From contig BLSF01000040.1 in the NCBI GenBank assembly GCA_012862575.1, forward strand, positions 124,001 to 188,000: DNA of 64,000 nt. The letters are read 5' to 3'. Each line of letters starts with the position of its first letter. Positions within the stretch are counted from its first letter, which is position 1. This document shows, piece by piece, positions 1-8,427 of this stretch. The DNA is from Parietichytrium sp. I65-24A. Its lineage: Eukaryota > Sar > Bigyra > Thraustochytrida > Thraustochytriidae. The notes below the pieces were generated by a model that saw only the letters and a program-made list of their open reading frames with translations, ran no database searches and had not been told where the DNA came from. A program made the position numbers and the translations under genes.

Positions 1-149
1 ATGGATGAAAGAGTTGGACCGTATGCAGTGACCAAGCAGAAGAATAGAGAAGAAAAAAATAATAGCTGCAGCCCTTTGCGATGAGCGAAATCGATTTGGA
101 ACTAGTCTATCTATCTTTTTTTTTTGGAAAAGAAACAAAAAGGCAATGC

Positions 150-1796
150 TTATCCCTCCATATCCGGCATGTTTGGGTCCTTTGGCCGACTGCCGCGACC
201 AGCTCTCATCATCTCGTCAACCAGCAGGAGCTGAGAGGCAAGAACCGTGGAGAGGTGAATAATAGATTTCTTGACGATGGCGCTGTCCCAGATGCCAAGC
301 TTTTCTGGGAGAATAGGCTCGCCGGATACAATATCCAAACCCACTGGGTTCGTAGGATCGCTTTGATAAGCTTCCTCAAGTTTGATGAGTGTATCCTGCA
401 GATCAAAGCCGGAGTTCTCCGCAAGCGACTTTGGGATGATGAGAAGAGCGTCAGCAAACGCCTTCACACCAAGCTTTGCACGGCCCTTTACAGAGTCCAT
501 GACAGTCGTGGTCAGGTGTCGATGAGCAGCGATTTCAAAGGCACCAGCGCCAGCAACGAGATTAGGAAAATCCAGGATGTTTTTCACAGTGCGAAGGCCG
601 TCGCGGATAGCATCCTTGATCTGTGCAATAGAGTGGGGGTTCTGTCCTTTGACAAGGATGGTGCAGCTCTTTGGGTTGCGTGGATCCTCGCAAAAGGTGT
701 ACTTCTCTTCCCCAAGGGTCTCTTCGTACACCATGCCTGCGAATCCAAGCATATCCTCGGTGAGCTCATCGTCGACGCTGTTGATCTGCACTCCACCGCA
801 AGCAAGGGTAAGGCGCTCCATATTTCTCCTTTTGGCGCGGCGGAGGCCAAGAATGCCCTCCTTGGCGAGCATGTCGAGACTTGGCGGGTCAATACCTTTT
901 TGGTTGACGACCATGAACGTGGTGTCAGGGTGATCCTCACAGATCTTGCGCTTGAACTCGATGATTCGTTTCACCTTGTCATCAGTAAACTTGCGTTCGG
1001 CAACAACCATTTCCTCACGTTCCTTCGCTGTCTTGTACATAAAGTTGGAGGTAACTTCACTCTTCTCATACTCGAGAGAGACATTCAAGGTCATGATCCA
1101 TACGTTCTTCATCTTGCGAGGCATATCAGGGTGGCGGGCGCCATGATCCATGACAAGGCCGCGTACCAAGCGTGTTTCCAAGTCTAGCTTGTGCTGCATG
1201 TGAAGAATCTCCACCATGTGGAGGTCAATAGTCTCGCCAGGAACACGAACGCACAGGACTGCATCCACAACGTATTCGGTCAGCTTCTCCACAATCTCCG
1301 GGCGTAGTTTTGTCTGCAGCGTTGTGCGAGCAACGTTGCACAGCTGTTCGCGATCCTCGGCGAGTTCAGGGACATTCTTTGCAAAGCTATCGAGAAACTC
1401 CATCACCTCCTTTTTCGCGACGTCGAAGCCGTCAACGATAACGCGAGGATGCAGACCTTCACTCATAAATCTATCTGCCTGCTTCAAGAGCTCACCGGTG
1501 AGAATAACAGTGGAGGTGGATCCGTCTCCCACGGTTTCGTCGGTTGCGGTCGCAGTTCTGGCAATTAGAGTTGCGGTAGGATGTTGAATCTGCATCTCGT
1601 GCAGCAAGGTGTTTCCGTCCTTGGTGAGCTTGATTTGCCCGGCACCACCAACGAGCATCTTGAGTGTTCCCTTCGGACCAAGGTTGCTCTTGAGCACCTC
1701 TTGAAGGCCTTTTGCTGCCGCCATGTTGATCATAAGCGCCTGAGACTTGCTCACATGCTCGGCGTTGGGGTTGATGAGCTCCAATGAGGACGACAT
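150..1796 (-). CDS. CCT6: T-complex protein 1 subunit zeta (CCT6)
   Basis: Complete 548-residue group II chaperonin subunit, the normal CCT6 length, in one exon from ATG at 1796 to a stop at 150. It should occupy one position per ring of the hetero-oligomeric cytosolic TRiC/CCT complex, which folds actin, tubulin and other proteins with ATP. Visible family motifs: [10 protein letters not shown] near residue 40, [11 protein letters not shown] near 58, the nucleotide-binding GDGST near 90, the apical stretch [18 protein letters not shown] near 312, and GAGAFE near 412 where many subunits have GGGA. The N-terminus ([14 protein letters not shown]) and the IWDSAIVK segment near the C-terminus are typical of the zeta subunit. 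It lies divergent to UBA5, 2.2 kb away. Identification is firm. Confidence 0.96.
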   Translation of the reverse strand: MSSSLELINPNAEHVSKSQALMINMAAAKGLQEVLKSNLGPKGTLKMLVGGAGQIKLTKDGNTLLHEMQIQHPTATLIARTATATDETVGDGSTSTVILTGELLKQADRFMSEGLHPRVIVDGFDVAKKEVMEFLDSFAKNVPELAEDREQLCNVARTTLQTKLRPEIVEKLTEYVVDAVLCVRVPGETIDLHMVEILHMQHKLDLETRLVRGLVMDHGARHPDMPRKMKNVWIMTLNVSLEYEKSEVTSNFMYKTAKEREEMVVAERKFTDDKVKRIIEFKRKICEDHPDTTFMVVNQKGIDPPSLDMLAKEGILGLRRAKRRNMERLTLACGGVQINSVDDELTEDMLGFAGMVYEETLGEEKYTFCEDPRNPKSCTILVKGQNPHSIAQIKDAIRDGLRTVKNILDFPNLVAGAGAFEIAAHRHLTTTVMDSVKGRAKLGVKAFADALLIIPKSLAENSGFDLQDTLIKLEEAYQSDPTNPVGLDIVSGEPILPEKLGIWDSAIVKKSIIHLSTVLASQLLLVDEMMRAGRGSRPKDPNMPDMEG

Positions 1797-1987
1797 GGTT
1801 GCCTGTCTCTTTTTCTTCTTCTCTTTCCCTTCCGGGTCACACGCAGAAAGCTGTGACTGACTGGCGAAAGGCCGATCTCAAGTCTCCTTCTGGTACGTGT
1901 ACCTGGCGAGCGTCGGGACGGATGGCGCACTGCTGCCTGGCTGGTCAGCTCTTGCTTGCGTTGTTGGCGTCGGCGGCTCTGGAGAAT

Positions 1988-2073
1988 GCGATTTGCGCTT
2001 TGCGCTTTGCGATTTGCGATTTGCGATTTGCGATTTGCGAGGGACGATGGACGATGGACGATGGACGATGGAC
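1988..2073. repeat. Two adjacent heptamer tandem repeats
   Basis: From 1988 to 2040 the sequence repeats a 7-bp unit, TTTGCGA with TTTGCGC variants, about seven times. From 2042 to 2073 a different 7-bp unit, GGACGAT, repeats about four and a half times. Both lie about 200-270 bp upstream of the CCT6 start. Function unknown; slippage-type microsatellites. Confidence 0.9.
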
Positions 2074-3752
2074 GGCGTTGGAGTTGACGCGCGTTGGTGG
2101 AGCTACCAGAGCTACCGGGCGAGCGGCAGAATCATGCATAATCATGCAGACTCTCTCGTAGCGAACGTTAGGTTGGAGCCAAATTTCGAATGAGCTTGGC
2201 GCTTTCCCTCTGATCCTACGGCAACGCCTAGCTGCAGTAGACCTTCGCTATCGGCACGAATAATCCAAAACCTCTAGAGGAGGGTCCCTATGGCGATGGG
2301 TAGGGTCTGCCACGCTGCCGGTGCATAGAGGATCCTAAGATTCTCACTGGTCGTGCGTTGTGGGACAGATCTGGAAGCATAGTGAACAACAGCGAACTAT
2401 CTTTTCAAGGAGAAAAACCGTAGCCTAAGAAGGTTGTAGCTTGAGGTGGAGTGACCAACGGCCGAACAACGAGCACAAACTTGTTCCTGAACAGCCATGA
2501 ACAATACAGGTAGCGCTACTACTGGGGTACTATTGTGACTGGTAACAGTGGTGTTGTTACCAGAATCTTTCCAATATTGTTAGCACTTTACTAACACCGA
2601 ATTTTGTAATTTTGTTCTGATTGTTCGTGTTTCTGGAGTATTACCCTAAACCTAGTCTATGCATATGCGGATCGCTCTGCGTTGGTCCCCGAGGTGATGA
2701 CAGTGATGACAGCGCTGGCTTGATGTGCTTGCGGGGGCTGCCCTCGCCATTGAGAGCATTGATGGATTGACGCTCTTGAGACCTGAATCGACAAGTTTCA
2801 AACTTGAGGTCCGTGCAGTGGCTTGCGAACAAAGTGCCTTCATCCTGAAGGTGCGTCCTTCTACGATTTCTAGTATGTTGACAAAATCGATGAGAGACCA
2901 CACGCGGTCCGAGTACCTCCTGTTTCTCGGGTATCGATGCCTTCGTTATAAGTACCCACTCAACTGGGGTTTTAGGTTTGAGAAGAATTTGCGCAAAGAA
3001 TTACAAGTTTCTCGCAGCTCGAGGCTCTCAAGTCGGAAGAATTTCAGTTCAGAATTCAGAAATTCGGCCGACCGAGGCGGGTTCTTTTCTTTACGCTATA
3101 AGAAGTAGTAGCCACCAAAAACCTTCAAAATTGAATTATCTTGCTCGCGGCAAGTTTGTCAAGCCACGTAGAGCCTTGGTGATGCCGACAAGCCCAAGAA
3201 GGAGATTCAAGAGCCGAGCTCTGGGAAGAAAGACTTCTTTGCAAGGTAACGGCTGTTCTGACCTACGGAACTTCTTCGCGTTGCCAGCTGTGCGACCAAA
3301 TAGCAGCCATTATGTCTAATTAATAGCATTTCCAAGTCTACTTTGCCACGCTTCAGCACCAGAGTCCGAGGGGGCTGACTAAACTCTTTTTCCTGAAGGA
3401 AGAAATCATCTGCGGCCAACCAAGCGATGCAGTACTAAGAGTTCATAAATCACAGATCCCCTGCTGTGGCAGGTTGCTTTAAATCTGATTTGCCACCCAG
3501 TACACGCATTCGACTTGGAACTGCGTTTGGCTAGGTTGCTTTCCAGACAACTTGAACCGTGGATCAAGGTACAGCGATGCTCTCAATTTGTTCCTAAATT
3601 TTTCCATCAAATTCGTTTACTCCGCGCTGGAGTGGGCTGCAAGCGCTTGCGGTTGCTATGGAGTAAATTTCGGGTTCCAGCATGTTCCAGTTGGTTTCTG
3701 ACAACTTGGCCTGGTAGATCTGGTAGATTAGAAAGAACTCTTCGAGGTGTAT

Positions 3753-3835
3753 GGTACCAGGTACTCAGTACCAAACACTAGTTCAGTACAATTTACTGAG
3801 CACAGTGTACACTACCCCGTACTGACAGTGAGTAC
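3753..3835. repeat. GTAC-rich short palindrome cluster
   Basis: A dense run of GTAC-centred words (TGGTACCAGGTACTCAGTAC, then CAGTAC, GTGTACAC, CGTACTG and GAGTACAC) 200-290 bp upstream of the UBA5 start. Very similar clusters recur at many other non-coding positions in this window. It could be a dispersed regulatory word or a repeat relic. Confidence 0.5.
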
Positions 3836-4039
3836 ACTAAGCAGCAAGATGATAGAATGATTCTGTTGTGACAGTGAGCGCAGAGAGCGCAGTGTAGCCT
3901 CGCAGCGCTTCCGGCGCCGTTCAAATCGAGCGCGAGTCAATCCTGCATCCGAGCGGACAGTCCGCGAGCCCACTTCCAAATCGTCACTGCGCTACAGCGC
4001 TAGATAGGGCGGCCAAGAAGGAGTAGGTGACCAGCGGCA

Positions 4040-5770
4040 ATGGAATCCAGCCGGACAGACGGAGGCATGAGCGCCAACCTGGAGGTTCTGAAGGATTATG
4101 TTGCGCAACTCAAGGCCACCCTAGCCTCTGTTGTTGAAGCTCGAGAGGAGGGCAAAATAGATGAGTCAGATGCTAAGAGGCATGTCAACTCTTCGGATGC
4201 GTCCTCTCCTCCCCGAGGCAACGGGCTTAAACGTGAGAGAATAGCAGAGCTTAGCGACACCGTCTCAAGCGAAAATCCCTATTCGCGAGTGATGGCTCTG
4301 AAGCGGATGGGCGTGGTGGAGAACTACGAAATTATTCGCACCAAATCAGTCGCCGTTATTGGAGTTGGGGGCGTTGGTGCGGTCGCCGCGGAGATGCTCG
4401 CGCGCTGCGGTATAGGAAAACTCTTGCTATTTGACTGCGATCACGTGGAGATGGCAAACATGAATAGAATGTTTTATAGACCAAGTCAAGTGGGCATGGC
4501 GAAAACTGAGGCAGCAAAAGAGTCGCTTTTGGAGATCAATCCTGATGTTGAGTTTGAGACGTATACCTACGACATCACGTCGGTAGACAACTTTGAGCAC
4601 TACCTTGACAGGATGCAGCATGGCGGACTTGACGGGACCTCTCCTGTAGACCTTGTTTTGAGCTGTGTGGACAACTATGCTGCCCGTATGACCATAAACC
4701 AAGCCTGCTTGGAGCTCAACCAGGCGTGGATGGAGTCAGGTGTTTCGGAGGACGCAATGTCAGGGCACATACAAACCATGCTTCCCGGGCGCACAGCATG
4801 CTTTGCTTGTGCTCCGCCACTTGCTGTAGCAGAAGAAGCCGAGGCATCGCTGAAGCGCGATGGAGTCTGCGCTGCATCTCTTCCAACCACGATGTCAATC
4901 ATAGCGGGCTTCCTTGTGCAAAACTCGCTGAAATATCTATTGGAGTTTGGCGACCTAGCTTATCTGCAGTCGTACAACTCTCTCTGCAACTATGTGCCGG
5001 CCGACACAGTGAAACCAAATCCTGATTGCACATTAGCTCGCTGCGTAGAAAGACAGCGCGAGCATGTTGGTTGGGTTCCACTGACGAACTCCCAGGACGC
5101 GACTCAAGAGGCAGAGCCAGTGGAGCATGCAGAGAACGAGTGGGGAATTGAAAACATCCAAACCGGCGATGTATATCTGGACCAGCAGCAATACAACCAG
5201 CAGCTTTACTACTCTGATCAACAATATTATGAGCCTCAGGGGTACGACTGGAACGGACAGCAAGCTCAGGATCAATATGTCCAGAGCGAGGAGAACCAAT
5301 ACGTTCATAGCGGAGAGAATCCTACTTATGACGAGCAAGCGATGGCCCAGGACGTTGTGAACGGTGGTAGTCTTCCGCAAAGCGAGGAGTATACTGGTGG
5401 CGAGAATACCTACCCTGAGAATCAAGAGAATACTCTGGTGGAGGAAACCGACGAAAAGCAAGCTTACCAAGCTGATCAACCGGATGTTCAGGACCTGGCC
5501 AGAGACCTGAATTCTGAATTTGAGCACCACGACAACAGGTGGGAGAAGGAGCAGTACATCCCATCGGAGGCAACTGATTACGGATCTAACGTGGAGCAGG
5601 TGGAAGGTTCTGAATTAGACAAAGATTCTGAATCTGAGGACGACAGCAGTTCAAGTGAGGGTGGTAAACAAGGCATATTCGGCAGGGCCAAGAACGGAAA
5701 AGTGATGGTTGTAGGGATAGATGGTGGAAGTGATGATGACTCAGACGAAGATGATGGCGATTTGACCTAA
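4040..5770 (+). CDS. UBA5: UFM1-activating E1 enzyme UBA5 with long acidic, Y/Q-rich tail
   Basis: 576 residues in a single exon. UBA5 adenylates the ubiquitin-like modifier UFM1, then carries it as a thioester before transfer to UFC1. The ThiF/E1 fold spans about 80-345: nucleotide motif GVGGVG at 108-113, DCDHVEMANMNR at 132-143, a zinc-type CxxC in TACFACAPP, and catalytic Cys277 in GVCAASLPTTM. A second cysteine pair follows in PDCTLARC. The UFM1/LC3-interacting motif is recognisable as EWGIENI with Trp368, matching WGIEL in animal UBA5. Beyond it lies an unusual tail of about 200 residues, first rich in Tyr, Gln and Asn (about 375-450), then strongly acidic and ending in Asp/Glu/Ser runs; human UBA5 is only about 404 residues. 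The N-terminal 75 residues are also an extension. Confidence 0.95.
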   Translation: MESSRTDGGMSANLEVLKDYVAQLKATLASVVEAREEGKIDESDAKRHVNSSDASSPPRGNGLKRERIAELSDTVSSENPYSRVMALKRMGVVENYEIIRTKSVAVIGVGGVGAVAAEMLARCGIGKLLLFDCDHVEMANMNRMFYRPSQVGMAKTEAAKESLLEINPDVEFETYTYDITSVDNFEHYLDRMQHGGLDGTSPVDLVLSCVDNYAARMTINQACLELNQAWMESGVSEDAMSGHIQTMLPGRTACFACAPPLAVAEEAEASLKRDGVCAASLPTTMSIIAGFLVQNSLKYLLEFGDLAYLQSYNSLCNYVPADTVKPNPDCTLARCVERQREHVGWVPLTNSQDATQEAEPVEHAENEWGIENIQTGDVYLDQQQYNQQLYYSDQQYYEPQGYDWNGQQAQDQYVQSEENQYVHSGENPTYDEQAMAQDVVNGGSLPQSEEYTGGENTYPENQENTLVEETDEKQAYQADQPDVQDLARDLNSEFEHHDNRWEKEQYIPSEATDYGSNVEQVEGSELDKDSESEDDSSSSEGGKQGIFGRAKNGKVMVVGIDGGSDDDSDEDDGDLT

Positions 5771-6595
5771 CCTGTACTAGTAGCTAAGATTTCTAATGAC
5801 AAGGTTAAAGAACTCAATAACTCAATAGCAAGATGAGTGTGCACTCGAAAACTTACACAGGATTTAGGAGAAAGCTTAGCAGTAGCTCGCACTTATGGAT
5901 AGCTATCGTTGGCGTGCACAACTAATAGTGAGCTTTCACCAGCATGCGATCACACGCTTGTGAAGAATCATACATTTCTCAAACGATGAAAGGCTTTACC
6001 ATTCTCGAGCAACTAGGGCAAAAGATGAGAGCAAGACTAGCACGGAGTACACCCATCCAGCCGGTCTCTTGTTCGCAACGAATTCTAGGCTCTTCGCAAT
6101 CGTTATGTACTGTCAAGCCTGTTCCGTAGCGTCTTTTAGCACTTTTGCTGCACACTGTGGCGCCCTCGCACGAACAACGGTGCACGTCCTACAGTATCGA
6201 GCATGTGGCGACTACGTCCCGCGAGATGCCTGCAGGTGAAATTGGCGTCCAGCGGTCCACTCAGTGAGAGGGAGGCGTCTTGGCCCACTGTTCTCCACTG
6301 CCAGAGCACGCACACAAGGAGGTGGCTGTCGTCCCACAGATCGTCACGCAGTGTTGCTCGGGAACGGCAAGAGTCTCGCTCTTTCGGGAGTTGCTTCGAG
6401 CGAAGAGAGGGAGACAGCGAGACTGTGAGACTGCTGCGCTTGGTTGGGCCAGTTCTCCAGCACCCGCGAACCTTTGTCGGGAGGGGGATTTGCCGTTGCG
6501 GACCCTTTCGCCCCTCTTCTTTTTCTTCCAGGTCGTCAAGCAGGCTGGGCAATAGATTTACCGTTCGCGAGACGCCCGTGCGCAGGGAAAGCAAG
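5771..6595. other. Intergenic and probable 5' leader of the acyltransferase gene
   Basis: About 0.8 kb between UBA5 and the preferred acyltransferase start. From 6203 it is open in the acyltransferase frame, but that reading is Arg/Ser-rich with no conserved features. I treat it as 5' UTR, although a longer N-terminus is possible. Confidence 0.5.
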
Positions 6596-8278
6596 ATGGC
6601 CTCACGACTTGAAAATGACAAGTTAGACGACCTCCACGTTAAATTGGAGGTCGAGGAAGACATGAATCCTTTTGCTTATCATGACAACTGGAACGCGTGG
6701 GAGCTCTTCAAATGTGTGATTGGAGTAGTGCTGGTGCCAATAAAGTTTCTGCTCGCAGGGTTTGCACTGGTGATGATGGCGTTTTTCTCCAGGTTATCCA
6801 TCATTGGAATGGACGAAACAAAGCCAATGTCGTGTGCTCGGAAGGTATTTTTGCTTCCAGTGCCCTGGCTTGCTCGCCTCTTTTTGTTTTGCTTCGGATT
6901 CTTTTGGATCTCCATTAAGGGCAAGCCTGCAAAGCGCAGCAAAGCTCCGGTGGTGGTCATTGCCCCACACAGCACTTTTGTAGATAGCTTCGTGTGCTGT
7001 TACGCGATGGGTCTCTTTTCTGGCATGGGGAAGGAGGAAGCAAAGAAAACTCCTCTGTTCGGCAGTCTTTTTCGCGCCGGGCAGGTCATTCCGGTGGGAC
7101 GCAGTTCGAAGGATGCCAGGAAGCAGGCTCTTGCAGAATTTAGCAGGCGCGCTCAGAGCTCCGAGAACTGGAACCGTCTAGTAATTTTTCCTGAGGGTAC
7201 CTGCACGAACAGAAAGGCGCTCATTCAGTTTAAAGTTGGTGCTTTTGTTCCTGGCGTACCAGTCCAACCGGTGATCCTTCGTTGGCCATACAAGAATTTC
7301 GACCCCTCGTGGACTTCTTCCTCCCCATCACGCTTCAAGCTCATTCTTCGCCTCTTGACTCAGTTTTACAATCGGGCCGAAATCGAATTTCTGCCGGTCT
7401 ATTCCCCAAGCGAGGAGGAGAAAGCGAACGCCGAGTTGTTCGCGAGCAACTTGCGAGCGCAGATGGCCGAAAAGCTTGGTGTCCCAACCAGCGAGCACTC
7501 GTACACTTCCTCATTCCTGTCCATGGCTGCTGCAAAGGCGAAATTTCGTCCGGATCAGGTCGTCAACTTTGAATTTCAGGGGGTGAGCGACCTGAATGAC
7601 ATCACGCTGCAAGAGGCTAAGCGCCTACTTCGCAAATTCGGTGCTGACCCGAATGTGAAACGAACTGGAAAGATGGATGTGGAACAATTTGCCCGCGCTC
7701 TCAAGGTTCCTTTGACGGATCCGGTCCTTGAACTTTTTGATCTGTTGGACACCAAGGACACTGGTGAAATAGATTTCAAGGCATTCATGATCGGCTTGAC
7801 GTTCTTGAGTAAGAACACCACGCCGGCTGATGGTGTCGAAATCCTTTACGACGCGCTTGATACCGACGGCAAGGGTTTTGTGGAGACCAAAAAAATGAAA
7901 ACCTTGTTGACTAAGGTGTTCAAGAAAGTGGACCAAAGGTGGCTCAAATCTATGCTCCACGCCGTCGATCCCGAAGACACAGGCAAGTTGGACAAGGAGA
8001 AGCTGCGAAAGTATGCCGAAGCAAATCCAGAAGTCCTTTTGATTGCACTGTCTATCAAAAACTCGTTTGATTCACAAGGTAGACCTCTGAGCGTATTTAG
8101 AAAGAAGGATGCTTCCAAAAGGCAAAAGAAGGAGCACATGTCTGTTGCAGTCGCACAGCCACAGCAAATGGAGCGCAATGATGAGGACGAGTCAGGCGGC
8201 GATGATATCGACGAGGAAGATACGAAAGCTGATGGTCGCGAGGATGAAGAAGTTGTTGTGGATATCAAGAAGGAGTAA
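6596..8278 (+). CDS. Lysophosphatidylcholine acyltransferase (LPCAT1/2-like) with EF-hands
   Basis: Membrane-bound acyltransferase of the PlsC/LPCAT family, expected to reacylate lysophospholipids from acyl-CoA at the ER or lipid droplets. From ATG 6596 (context AAGATGG) it is 560 residues, close to the length of animal LPCAT1/2; an in-frame ATG at 6203 would add 131 Arg/Ser-rich residues. Two hydrophobic segments (about 38-66 and 84-106) precede the acyltransferase domain. That domain has the HxxxxD motif HSTFVD at 125-130, AGQVIPVGR near 161-169, and the EGTC motif at 200-203 in FPEGTCTNR. The C-terminal third carries EF-hand-like loops (DTKDTGEIDFKA, DTDGKGFVETKK, DPEDTGKLDKEK), as in LPCAT1/2, then an acidic tail. 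A canonical AATAAA lies at 8365-8370. It converges on the EF-hand gene 149 bp away. Confidence 0.9.
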   Translation: MASRLENDKLDDLHVKLEVEEDMNPFAYHDNWNAWELFKCVIGVVLVPIKFLLAGFALVMMAFFSRLSIIGMDETKPMSCARKVFLLPVPWLARLFLFCFGFFWISIKGKPAKRSKAPVVVIAPHSTFVDSFVCCYAMGLFSGMGKEEAKKTPLFGSLFRAGQVIPVGRSSKDARKQALAEFSRRAQSSENWNRLVIFPEGTCTNRKALIQFKVGAFVPGVPVQPVILRWPYKNFDPSWTSSSPSRFKLILRLLTQFYNRAEIEFLPVYSPSEEEKANAELFASNLRAQMAEKLGVPTSEHSYTSSFLSMAAAKAKFRPDQVVNFEFQGVSDLNDITLQEAKRLLRKFGADPNVKRTGKMDVEQFARALKVPLTDPVLELFDLLDTKDTGEIDFKAFMIGLTFLSKNTTPADGVEILYDALDTDGKGFVETKKMKTLLTKVFKKVDQRWLKSMLHAVDPEDTGKLDKEKLRKYAEANPEVLLIALSIKNSFDSQGRPLSVFRKKDASKRQKKEHMSVAVAQPQQMERNDEDESGGDDIDEEDTKADGREDEEVVVDIKKE

Positions 8279-8427
8279 ACCCTCTTGTTCAAGAGGAAAA
8301 GAAGCGAGAGATCCCAGTCACAAAGGTGACGCGATATTAGTTTCGTACTACGTATATGCTAAGAAATAAACAATTGCAACCGCGTTTTCCATACAGGTTC
8401 GAGAACATGCGATTCCCGCCGCGAGGC

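Larger units (their letters stand above)
1797..4039. other. Divergent intergenic region between CCT6 and UBA5
   Basis: About 2.2 kb between two divergent gene starts. A CT-rich stretch lies just upstream of CCT6 (1805-1830), followed by two heptamer tandem repeats (1988-2073). A GTAC-rich cluster (about 3753-3835) lies 200-300 bp before UBA5. A TCAGAATTC-type string occurs near 3046-3062. Open frames here (for example 2725-3108) show no recognisable protein and look like chance. Confidence 0.6.

Noticed and set aside
81-1187. Plus-strand 368-codon frame overlapping CCT6
   Set aside because: Antisense shadow of a strongly conserved chaperonin gene; no domain of its own.
6203-6595. 131-residue N-terminal extension of the LPCAT-like protein
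   Set aside because: Open in frame but Arg/Ser-rich and unconserved; ATG 6596 has a better context and gives family-typical length.
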